A DNA stretch of 9,269 bases from Hyphomicrobiaceae bacterium (GTDB lineage: Bacteria; Pseudomonadota; Alphaproteobacteria; Rhizobiales; Hyphomicrobiaceae). The first letter of the stretch is position 1; the number at the start of each line of letters is the position of its first letter. Shown piece after piece: positions 1-6,099 of this stretch. The notes below the pieces were generated by a model. That model had not been told where the DNA came from, ran no database searches, and was given only the letters and a program-made list of their open reading frames with translations. The stretch covers positions 1-9,269 of the forward strand of contig JANYHP010000602.1 in NCBI GenBank assembly GCA_025359005.1, written 5' to 3'. The position numbers were made by a program, and so were the translations under genes.

Positions 1-10
1 ATGCACTCGC

Positions 11-1093
11 TCACCTGAGCTTCAGCGTCGAGAGCGAGACGAGGGCGAGGATCACGGAAATAATCCAGAAGCGGACGACGACGGTGCTTTCGGGCCAGCC
101 CTTCTGCTCGTAGTGGTGGTGCAGCGGCGCCATGCGGAAAACGCGCTTGCCCGTCATCTTGAACGACGCCACCTGGATGATCACGCTCATCGCCTCGAGC
201 ACGAACAGCCCGCCGCAGATGGCCAGCACGATCTCGTGCTTGGTGGCAACCGCGATGGTGCCGAGCGCGCCACCCAAGGCCAGCGAGCCTGTATCGCCCA
301 TGAAGATCATCGCCGGCGGCGCGTTGAACCAGAGGAAGCCCAGCCCGGCCCCGATCAACGCCCCGCATATGATGGCCAGTTCGCCCACCCCCGCAACATG
401 GGTGACCTGCAGATAGCGGGCGAAGTCGATGCGGCCGATGGCGTAGGCGATGAACCCGAAGGTGGCCGCCGTGATCATCACCGGCACGATGGCCAAGCCA
501 TCGAGCCCGTCGGTCAGGTTCACGGCATTGCCCGAGCCGACCACCACGACCATGCCGAACAGGATGAAGACATAGCCAAGATCGAGCAGCACGCTCTTGA
601 AGAAGGGCACCGCCAGCTTGCCGGCCAGCGCCGGCGGCGACAGTTGCATGATCGTGAACGCGGCAATGCCAGCCACCAGGAATTCCAGTGCCAACCGCGC
701 CTTGCCGCCGAAGCCGGACGTCGTCTGCTTCGTGACCTTCAGATAGTCATCGTAAAAGCCGATGGCGCCGTATGCCAGCGTCACCGCCAGCACCACCCAC
801 ACGTAACGATTCGCCCAGTTGGCCCACAGCAACGTTGAGACCGTCACCCCCGCCAGGATCATCAGCCCGCCCATGGTCGGCGTGCCGCGCTTGACGAAGT
901 GCGATTTCGGCCCGTCCTCGCGGATCGGCTGGCCCTTGCCCTGCTTGATGCGCAACAGGTCGATGATCGCCGGCCCGAACAGGAACACGAACAGGCCCGC
1001 CGTCATCAGCGAGCCCATGGTCCGGAACGTGATGTAGCGGAAGACATTGAGTGGCCCGAATTGATCGGCAAAGGCCACGAGTTCATAGAGCAT
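11..1093 (-). CDS. mraY: Phospho-N-acetylmuramoyl-pentapeptide-transferase (lipid I synthase)
   Basis: Integral inner-membrane enzyme that transfers phospho-MurNAc-pentapeptide from UDP to undecaprenyl phosphate, giving lipid I. The 360-residue length is normal for the family. Visible family motifs are the Asp pair in GFYDDYLK (D115, D116), NLTDGLDG (192-199, D195 and D198), GDTGS (266-270) and the MAPLHHHYE histidine cluster (H325-H327). About ten hydrophobic segments fit the known fold. The ATG at 1093 is preceded by a purine-rich GGGGGA (1100-1105) six bases upstream, supporting this start. It lies 60 bases after murF in the usual murE-murF-mraY order and is probably co-transcribed with them. 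The stop lies 10 bases from the window edge, so the next dcw gene (usually murD) is not visible. Nothing abnormal is seen; all key acidic residues are present. Confidence 0.98.
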   Translation of the reverse strand: MLYELVAFADQFGPLNVFRYITFRTMGSLMTAGLFVFLFGPAIIDLLRIKQGKGQPIREDGPKSHFVKRGTPTMGGLMILAGVTVSTLLWANWANRYVWVVLAVTLAYGAIGFYDDYLKVTKQTTSGFGGKARLALEFLVAGIAAFTIMQLSPPALAGKLAVPFFKSVLLDLGYVFILFGMVVVVGSGNAVNLTDGLDGLAIVPVMITAATFGFIAYAIGRIDFARYLQVTHVAGVGELAIICGALIGAGLGFLWFNAPPAMIFMGDTGSLALGGALGTIAVATKHEIVLAICGGLFVLEAMSVIIQVASFKMTGKRVFRMAPLHHHYEQKGWPESTVVVRFWIISVILALVSLSTLKLR

Positions 1094-1153
1094 GCACAGT
1101 CCCCCGTTCCGCCCGACACCTACCGGCCCACTGTGCCGGTCGCGATGGCGGAA

Positions 1154-2602
1154 TTAAGCTCGCTTTTTCGCGATTTCGCGAACCGCCGTGACGATCGGCG
1201 CCATAGTGGTGCCCAGCGATCCCTTGATCATCACCGCATCCCCTGCGGCGAGCCGCTCGGTGACCGCCTCAACCAGGCCCAGCGACGTCGCCGCATGCAG
1301 GCCGCGTCGCGCAGCAGGCAGCGCATCGAACAGCGCCTTCATGTGTGGGCCGCAGGCGTAAACCAGATCGACATCGGCTGCCTCGACGGCTTCAGCCAGG
1401 CCACGATGAAGGGCATCCGCCTGCTCGCCCAGTTCCCGCATATCGCCGAGAACGGCGATGCGACGGCCGTAGCGCTGCCGCGGCACGGTGCCGAGGTTGG
1501 CGAGGGCCGCCTTCATGGACGCCGGGTTGGCGTTGTAGCTTTCGTCGATCAACAGGACATGCCCATCGCCAAGTGCCAACACGCTGCGCGCGCCGCGGCC
1601 AGCCGGCGCCTCGATTGTGGCAAGAGCCGCGATGCAGGTATCAACCTCCGCCCCCACGGCATCGAGGGCCGCCAGCACAGCCAAAGAATTCATGACAGTG
1701 TGTCGCCCCGGTGCGCCGACGCGATAGGCGACAGAGCGTCCATGCAGGCTGGCAACCACATCGGAGCCATCACCGTCCATCACCAGTTTCTCGATGCGCA
1801 CGTCGGCGTCGGCATTCTCGCCGAAGCCGACGATACGGGCGGAGCGTTCTTCGGCGCGCAGGCTCAGCAGATTGAAATAGCGGTTGTCGCGATTGAGGAT
1901 CGCAATGCCGTCCGACGGCAGGCCCGACAACAACTCGGCCTTGGCTTCCGCAATTTCATCCACGGAGGCGAAATGCGCCAGATGCACCGCCTCGACCGTG
2001 GTAACGATCGCCACATCGGGCGCCACCATGCGGGCCAACGGCGCGATCTCGCCGGCATGGTTCATGCCGATCTCGAACACGCCGAACCGTGTTTCCGACG
2101 GCATGCGCGCGAGCGTGAGTGGCACGCCCCAATGGTTGTTGTAGGACTTTTCTGAGGCGTGCGTGGCGCCGGCCCGCGACAGGCACTGGCGGAGCATCTC
2201 CTTGGTGCCCGTTTTGCCGACGCTGCCGGTGATTGCGATCACCTTGGCGTCGGAGCGGAAGCGCGCGATGCGGCCGGCGTCCTGCAAGGCCAAAAGCGGA
2301 TCGGCGACGCGGATCAGCGACCCGTCGCCGGGCTGGCGCGCGTAGCGCGTACGGACGAGAGCCGCGACGGCTCCCGCCTTGAAGGCCGTGCTGACGAAGT
2401 CATGGCCGTCGCGCTGATCGGTGATGGCGACGAATAGATCGCCAGGCGCGAGCGTCCGCGTGTCGATCGAGATGCCGCTGATGGCACCCGGCATCGGCCC
2501 ATCGACGACGCCGTCACAGACCGCCGCCAGCGTCAGGCCGGTCCAGAGGGCTGGCCGCGGCGTTTTCGTCGCGGCGCTCATCTCATCTTGCGCTTCGCTC
2601 AT
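1154..2602 (-). CDS. murF: UDP-N-acetylmuramoyl-tripeptide--D-alanyl-D-alanine ligase
   Basis: Cytoplasmic Mur ligase that adds D-Ala-D-Ala to UDP-MurNAc-tripeptide using ATP, completing the soluble pentapeptide precursor. Numbered from the ATG at 2602, the protein has 482 residues: an N-terminal substrate domain, the P-loop GSVGKTGTK (126-134), SYNNHWGVPLTL (153-164), GMNHAGE (179-185), and the C-terminal domain with DESYNANP (353-360), LGDMRELG (385-392) and KGS near 460. The frame stays open upstream to an ATG at 2716, but that stretch is Arg-rich and overlaps the end of murE, so it is rejected as the start. The ATG at 2602 lies 16 bases after the murE stop, with a G-rich AAGGGGG (2613-2619) ten bases upstream. 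An alternative ATG at 2581 has weaker ribosome-binding context. Tight spacing suggests translation from the murE message. Confidence 0.96.
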   Translation of the reverse strand: MSEAQDEMSAATKTPRPALWTGLTLAAVCDGVVDGPMPGAISGISIDTRTLAPGDLFVAITDQRDGHDFVSTAFKAGAVAALVRTRYARQPGDGSLIRVADPLLALQDAGRIARFRSDAKVIAITGSVGKTGTKEMLRQCLSRAGATHASEKSYNNHWGVPLTLARMPSETRFGVFEIGMNHAGEIAPLARMVAPDVAIVTTVEAVHLAHFASVDEIAEAKAELLSGLPSDGIAILNRDNRYFNLLSLRAEERSARIVGFGENADADVRIEKLVMDGDGSDVVASLHGRSVAYRVGAPGRHTVMNSLAVLAALDAVGAEVDTCIAALATIEAPAGRGARSVLALGDGHVLLIDESYNANPASMKAALANLGTVPRQRYGRRIAVLGDMRELGEQADALHRGLAEAVEAADVDLVYACGPHMKALFDALPAARRGLHAATSLGLVEAVTERLAAGDAVMIKGSLGTTMAPIVTAVREIAKKRA

Positions 2603-2618
2603 GGCTCCAAAGCCCCCT

Positions 2619-4079
2619 TCATGGACCACCGAGGACGGATCGCGCCGCCGCCTGGTCGGAGAACGGCGTCGTCGTCGCGCCGATGATCTGCCCTGTTTCG
2701 TGGCCCTTGCCGGCAATCAGCACGACATCGCCCTTGTGCATACGTTCAACGGCCGCGGCGATGGCCACCGCACGATCGCCGATTTCCAGCACCTCGGCGG
2801 ACGCGCCCGCAGCACCGGCCAGAACCGCCTTGCGAATGTCGGCGGGCACCTCGAAGCGCGGGTTGTCGTCGGTGACGATGACGATGTCGGCCAAGTCAGC
2901 CGCGATGCGACCCATGATCGGCCGCTTGCCGGCATCCCGATTGCCGCCGCAGCCCATCACGCAGATCAGCCGCCCCGGCGCGAACGGCCGAAGCGCTGCG
3001 AGCGCCGCGCCCAGCGCCTCGGGCTTGTGGGCGTAGTCGACGACGACAAGACCGCCGCGAGCCCCGCCCACAACCTCGAGCCGCCCCGACACGCCTTCGA
3101 GCATCGCCAGCGCGCTGATCGCACGGCCTGGGTCCTCGCCGAGAGCGATGGCGAAGGCCGCCGCGACCAGCGCATTGCCGGCTTGATAGCTGCCGATGAG
3201 GTCGAGGTGCACGGTGTAGGTTTGGCCACCGTGTTCGACGCGCAGGCGCTGCTTGAAGCAATCGGCTGCGACATCGGCGAGCCGCAGCGTTTCGCCAGCC
3301 GCTCCGACCGTCATCAGGCGCAGGCCGCGCGCACGGGCAGCGGCGATCGCCTCGGCGGCGTAAGGCGCGTCCGCATTGACGATGGCCGGCTGGCCGGGCT
3401 GCAGCAGACGCCGGAACAGGCCGAGTTTAGCATCGAGATAGTGCGCGATATCGGGGTGATAATCGAGATGATCGCGGCCGAGATTGAGGAAGGCGCCGGC
3501 CGCCAGCCGCACGCCGTCCAGGCGAAATTGATCGAGGCCGTGCGACGAGGCCTCCAAGGCCAAATGCGTGATGCCCTCGCCGGCCAGCGCATCCAAGGTT
3601 TGATGCAGGGACACGGGGTCCGGCGTGGTCAGCGAACCGTAGACCGCCCCCGAAGGCTTCACCACGCCAATGGTCCCGAGCGACGCGGCCTGCCGCCCCA
3701 GCGTTGTCAAAAGCTGGCGCGTGAAGTCGGCGACCGACGTTTTGCCGTTAGTCCCGGTGACCGCCACGACATGCGGGGGTTGGCGGGGGTAGAAGCGGGC
3801 GGCCATTTGGGCCAGCACCCGGCGCGGCTCGGGCGCCGTCAACACCGCAACACCGGCAGGCACGTCGATCGCTGCGCTGGACTTGAACAGGACAGCCGCG
3901 GCACCCTTGGCCACGGCGTCGCCGACGAACCGTGCGCCGTCCGCGCTCGATCCGGCGAGCGCTGCGAAGAGATGACCGGGTGCCACCTGGCGGCTATCCG
4001 ACGACAGTCCCGCAACATCGCACTCCGGATCGCCGGCTGCGAGGTGGACATCGTCGACGATCAGATCCTTGAGCCGCAT
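2619..4079 (-). CDS. murE: UDP-N-acetylmuramoyl-L-alanyl-D-glutamate--2,6-diaminopimelate ligase
   Basis: Cytoplasmic ATP-dependent ligase that adds the third stem-peptide residue to UDP-MurNAc-L-Ala-D-Glu. The 486 residues show the expected order: an N-terminal UDP-binding domain with SSDSR (26-30), the P-loop GTNGKTS (109-115), TTPDP (151-155), EASSHGLDQFR (176-186), the likely carbamylated lysine K218 in YLDAKLGLF, and DYAHKPEAL (348-356). The motif DDNPRFE (404-410) contains DNPR, which in this family marks meso-diaminopimelate specificity and argues against lysine, so the wall is probably of the Gram-negative type. GKGHE (457-461) closes the C-terminal domain. The ATG at 4079 starts a protein with a standard N-terminus, but its ribosome site is weak (GGA at 4089-4091). 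ftsI, the usual upstream neighbour, is missing; the gene starts 260 bases after ccdA and appears to have its own promoter. Confidence 0.97.
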   Translation of the reverse strand: MRLKDLIVDDVHLAAGDPECDVAGLSSDSRQVAPGHLFAALAGSSADGARFVGDAVAKGAAAVLFKSSAAIDVPAGVAVLTAPEPRRVLAQMAARFYPRQPPHVVAVTGTNGKTSVADFTRQLLTTLGRQAASLGTIGVVKPSGAVYGSLTTPDPVSLHQTLDALAGEGITHLALEASSHGLDQFRLDGVRLAAGAFLNLGRDHLDYHPDIAHYLDAKLGLFRRLLQPGQPAIVNADAPYAAEAIAAARARGLRLMTVGAAGETLRLADVAADCFKQRLRVEHGGQTYTVHLDLIGSYQAGNALVAAAFAIALGEDPGRAISALAMLEGVSGRLEVVGGARGGLVVVDYAHKPEALGAALAALRPFAPGRLICVMGCGGNRDAGKRPIMGRIAADLADIVIVTDDNPRFEVPADIRKAVLAGAAGASAEVLEIGDRAVAIAAAVERMHKGDVVLIAGKGHETGQIIGATTTPFSDQAAARSVLGGP

Positions 4080-4143
4080 CAGGTCTTGTCCATGGCCGTC
4101 AAGGCAGAGCCGTCACGCCGGAGCCATCGTTCCGGGCACGTCG

Positions 4144-4160
4144 GTCGGCAGGAGGCCGAC
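4144..4160 (-). other. Small hairpin in the murE leader
   Basis: GTCGGC (4144-4149) and GCCGAC (4155-4160) form a perfect six-base-pair stem with a five-base loop, about 65 bases before the murE start and inside the leader expected from the promoter at 4222-4250. No T-run follows on the minus strand, so it does not look like a terminator. Its role is unknown; it may stabilise the message or be incidental in GC-rich DNA. Confidence 0.3.
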
Positions 4161-4221
4161 GAACAGGAAGCAATGCGCCCGCCCGGCAAACACCGCGTGC
4201 ACTACGCCAGAGATGTGACGG

Positions 4222-4250
4222 CTTGTATTGTGCGTCGCGGGGTGCGTCAA
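4222..4250 (-). promoter_or_regulatory. Candidate sigma70-type promoter for murE-murF-mraY
   Basis: On the minus strand a TTGACG hexamer (4245-4250) is separated by exactly 17 bases from TACAAG (4222-4227), a fair match to a housekeeping -35/-10 pair. Transcription would begin near 4215 and leave a leader of roughly 135 bases before the murE ATG. No terminator with a T-run is visible between ccdA and this site, so read-through from ccdA is also possible. The -10 element departs from TATAAT at the last base and at one interior position. The call rests on motif and spacing only. Confidence 0.45.
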
Positions 4251-4339
4251 ATCCGCATTGATCGGAGCACTGCGCAAGTTTCAGGCATGGGCGCGCCGGC
4301 CGGCTCGATCAGACGTGCGCGCCACACCGACGCCTCGCC

Positions 4340-5062
4340 TCAGAACCGCGTCGTCAGCGTCGTCAGCCAGTCGGGCATGATGTCGACCAGCGCCGCCTCT
4401 GCCGACTTGTCGAGCCCCGACAGCACCAGCAGCCCCACCACCAGCAGAACCAGTCCGAGCACCGACTTCGCCGTCGAACCCGCCGACAGCATCCGCCCGC
4501 GCAGCCGCAGCATGGCTTCTCGACTGAGCATGCCGAGAATCAACAACGGCAGCGCTGCGCCAATGCCAAACATCGCCATCGTCAGCGCAACCTGACCCAG
4601 ATCCTTGCCTTGCGACGCGAGCACGGACGCCGCCCCCAACGTCGGCCCCACGCACGGGCTCCACACCGCGCCGAGCAGCAGCCCAACGCCGGCCTGCCCC
4701 CACAAGCCCTCGCCCTTGCCGCCGCCGAAGCGAGCGTCTGCCCAGCCAGCCAGCGGCGAGGCGACGCCCGCGATCCAATCTTGCAACGGCTTGATCAAGA
4801 GGACGATGCCGATGCCGATCAGCAGCACCGCCGAGAGCGAGCGGAACAGCGTCGCATCAAGCCCGATCGCAAAACCCACCGTCGCGACGAAGAGCCCGAT
4901 TGTCACAAAGCTGAGCGCCAGTCCGCCGGCCAGCGCCGCCGGGCCGTATTTGTGCTGCGTCGCCGCCGTGCCGATGACGATCGGCAGGATCGGCAGCACG
5001 CACGGCGACAACGTCGAGAGCACACCAGCCATCAAGGCCAGTCCGTGAGTTGCAAGGGCCAT
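4340..5062 (-). CDS. ccdA: CcdA-type cytochrome c biogenesis / thiol-disulfide transmembrane protein
   Basis: Inner-membrane protein of the CcdA/DsbD-beta family, which passes electrons from cytoplasmic thioredoxin to exported thioredoxin-like proteins. The 240 residues contain six or so hydrophobic segments, as expected for CcdA. The two redox-active cysteines are present in family context: C21 in LSPCVLPILP and C137 in WSPCVGPTLG. There is no extra periplasmic DsbD alpha or gamma domain, so this is the short form. The gene lies 136 bases downstream of an exported thioredoxin-like gene, its probable electron acceptor. The start ATG at 5062 begins directly before the first membrane segment, but no strong ribosome-binding sequence precedes it. 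Cytochrome c maturation is the textbook role, yet no cytochrome genes are in view, so a more general role in periplasmic thiol reduction is equally possible. Confidence 0.9.
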   Translation of the reverse strand: MALATHGLALMAGVLSTLSPCVLPILPIVIGTAATQHKYGPAALAGGLALSFVTIGLFVATVGFAIGLDATLFRSLSAVLLIGIGIVLLIKPLQDWIAGVASPLAGWADARFGGGKGEGLWGQAGVGLLLGAVWSPCVGPTLGAASVLASQGKDLGQVALTMAMFGIGAALPLLILGMLSREAMLRLRGRMLSAGSTAKSVLGLVLLVVGLLVLSGLDKSAEAALVDIMPDWLTTLTTRF

Positions 5063-5099
5063 GTGAGTGGCGGTTCTCTGATTGTGGGCGCGAGGTTCA

Positions 5100-5171
5100 T
5101 TCGCCCTGGCGGGCGAAATGCGAGGGGGCTACGCGCCCCCTCGCGCTCCCGCGCCAGGGCCGAGGCCCTGG
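5100..5171. repeat. Cluster of three hairpins with competing pairings between thioredoxin gene and ccdA
   Basis: Three near-adjacent inverted repeats fill most of this spacer. The first is TTCGCCC/GGGCGAA (5100-5106 with 5111-5117, four-base loop). The second is GCGAGGGGGC/GCCCCCTCGC (5120-5129 with 5135-5144, a perfect ten-base-pair stem, five-base loop). The third is CCAGGGC/GCCCTGG (5154-5160 with 5165-5171, four-base loop). In addition GCCCTGGCG (5103-5111) is fully complementary to CGCCAGGGC (5152-5160), so the outer hairpins can be replaced by one long stem enclosing the middle hairpin. No T-run follows on the minus strand. It could be an intergenic repeat of the REP/RIME sort, a structure that limits read-through into ccdA, or a message-stabilising element. 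Family membership cannot be judged without comparing genomes. Confidence 0.6.
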
Positions 5172-5198
5172 ACCCGTTTGATTAGAGGGCCTTGGTGA

Positions 5199-5594
5199 CT
5201 ACAGAGCCTTGGCGAGCAGGGCTTCGATGGAGGCGGCATTGGTGTCGCCGGTCGAGCGGCCCACTTCCTTGGCGCCCTTGTAGACGATCAAGGTGCTCTG
5301 GCTCTGGACGTTGAGCGCCTTCAGGTCCGGCTTCTGGCTGTCGAAATCGACCTCGAGCTTGACAAAGCCCTTGTACTTGTCCGTGCCGAGCAGTGAATTG
5401 ATAATCGGGTGTTGTGCCTTGCAGGTCGGGCACCACGGCGCGCTCACATCCACCAGCACGGCCTTGCCAGCCTTCTGCGCGTCGGCCAGCGCCGCGGGCG
5501 TGAACTTGGTGCCCTGCAGGGCTAAGGCCGGGGCAGCGATGGCCGCGCCGAGGGCAAGGGCTGCAATAAGGGCGTTGCGGCGGGAATACGACAT
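5199..5594 (-). CDS. Exported thioredoxin-like protein, WCPTC active site
   Basis: A single thioredoxin domain of about 105 residues follows an N-terminal signal sequence (residues 1-25). The signal has SRRNAL at 4-9, a hydrophobic stretch 9-21 and a likely cleavage site after ALA (23-25). The twin arginine could direct Tat export, but Sec is also possible. The active site is W54-C55-P56-T57-C58, preceded by the beta strand AVLVDVSAP (45-53). At the position of the usual cis-proline the protein reads QSTLIVYKG (99-107), with Ser100 in place of Pro; the rest of the fold aligns well with thioredoxin. The ATG at 5594 has a strong GGAGG (5601-5605) six bases upstream. It precedes ccdA on the same strand, so periplasmic reduction powered by CcdA is the likely role. 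The exact substrate is unknown. A DsbE/ResA or TlpA role is less likely because the protein is short and lacks their insert. Confidence 0.9.
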   Translation of the reverse strand: MSYSRRNALIAALALGAAIAAPALALQGTKFTPAALADAQKAGKAVLVDVSAPWCPTCKAQHPIINSLLGTDKYKGFVKLEVDFDSQKPDLKALNVQSQSTLIVYKGAKEVGRSTGDTNAASIEALLAKAL

Positions 5595-5600
5595 GAAGGT

Positions 5601-5605
5601 CCTCC
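5601..5605 (-). promoter_or_regulatory. Ribosome-binding site of the thioredoxin-like gene
   Basis: GGAGG on the minus strand ends six bases before the ATG at 5594 and is the best ribosome-binding sequence in the window, fixing that start. A small inverted repeat (GGCCC 5610-5614 with GGGCC 5622-5626) lies immediately upstream and could influence access to it. Confidence 0.75.
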
Positions 5606-5798
5606 GGTAGGCCCATTGAGCGGGCCGAGTTGATACCTTCTGTCTATGGCCGACTCACTGTCCAGGCACCAATCAAACCGGGTCAACGCTTCGTGAGCGG
5701 TGCGCGAGAAGGAGCCAGGCGCTGCCGGCAGCATTTCATGTCGCGCACGTTAACCACCTCGCCTGAAACACCTGCCAGCGGCTCGCTGCAGGGCCTGA

Positions 5799-5859
5799 CC
5801 ACCGCTGGCTAAAACGGCCTTTAGCGGGGATAACCCGTATAAACAGCCAACCGCGGTGG
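5799..5859. other. Branched inverted-repeat structure, possible structured RNA
   Basis: CCACCGC (5799-5805) pairs with GCGGTGG (5853-5859), and TGGCT (5806-5810) continues the stem with AGCCA (5845-5849) across a three-base bulge (5850-5852). Inside are GCTAAA/TTTAGC (5808-5813 with 5820-5825) and CGGG/CCCG (5825-5828 with 5834-5837), the former competing with part of the outer stem. The interior is less GC-rich than its surroundings. No tRNA-type TPsiC or anticodon pattern fits, and no riboswitch family is recognised. It could be a 5' leader element of the thioredoxin-like gene, a small RNA or a repeat. Confidence 0.35.
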
Positions 5860-6034
5860 CGCGGCCAGCCTGTCCCGCGCGCACCGACCCCCGGTTTCCG
5901 GGGCCCCTCGGTAGCGGCACCTCCAAAATCGGCAAACTTATCCCCCTGGTCGCGGCGTGCGTTATACTGGTGCCCATCACGTCACGCGCCGGTCCGGTCC
6001 AAACGGCAGGCGCTGACCGCTCTTTGACATCGTG

Positions 6035-6056
6035 AAAACCGGGCAGCCGTCTGCCC
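6035..6056 (-). terminator. Intrinsic terminator after the ABC exporter gene
   Basis: Read on the minus strand, GGGCAG (6051-6056) and CTGCCC (6041-6046) form a six-pair stem with a four-base loop, followed by GG and a run of four T (6035-6038). It lies about 45 bases after the exporter stop codon. The stem is short and the T-run modest, so termination may be partial. Confidence 0.55.
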
Positions 6057-6099
6057 ACCCCGTCGGCGCCTCGCCGGACGTTCGCCCCGCCACGCCCGC

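Larger units (their letters stand above)
5595..6099. other. 505-base spacer rich in inverted repeats, no supported gene
   Basis: No convincing coding frame is present. The minus-strand frame at 5750-6058 lacks a recognisable domain or good start context. From low to high coordinates I see: a stem GGCCC/GGGCC (5610-5626); a perfect 12-base palindrome GCTGCCGGCAGC (5721-5732); a nine-pair hairpin with one bulge (5771-5792); a branched structure closed by CCACCGC/GCGGTGG (5799-5805 with 5853-5859); a hairpin CCCCGG/CCGGGG (5889-5903) inside CCGA/TCGG (5884-5911); a TATACT box on the plus strand (5963-5968); a boxA-like GCTCTTTGACA on the plus strand (6019-6029); and the terminator of the upstream exporter gene (6035-6056). 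The promoter for the thioredoxin-like gene should lie here, but no good -35/-10 pair stands out. Confidence 0.55.

Noticed and set aside
2603..2716. Upstream extension of murF to an ATG at 2716
   Set aside because: The added 38 residues are Arg-rich, fall within the murE coding region and are absent from MurF proteins.
4080..4339. Possible remnant of ftsI before murE
   Set aside because: Two minus-strand frames were translated across much of this spacer; neither shows penicillin-binding protein motifs or an FtsI-like C-terminus.
2421..4595. Very long plus-strand open frame of 724 codons opposite murE and murF
   Set aside because: It lies opposite two clear Mur ligase genes, is rich in Arg, His and Gln as expected for an antisense frame in GC-rich DNA, and shows no domain.
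5641..5690. TTGACC (5681-5686) and TTGATT (5671-5676) as -35 elements for the thioredoxin-like gene
   Set aside because: No acceptable -10 hexamer occurs 16-18 bases downstream of either; the nearest AT-containing option has a spacing of about 22.
5761..5880. tRNA or SRP RNA gene suggested by the stems in this stretch
   Set aside because: There is no TPsiC-type GGTTCRA sequence or seven-base-loop anticodon arm, and the SRP core GGAAGGAAGCAGC is absent.
5750..6058. Minus-strand 102-codon frame in the long spacer
   Set aside because: It runs through hairpins and the terminator, has no recognisable domain and no ribosome-binding site before its start.
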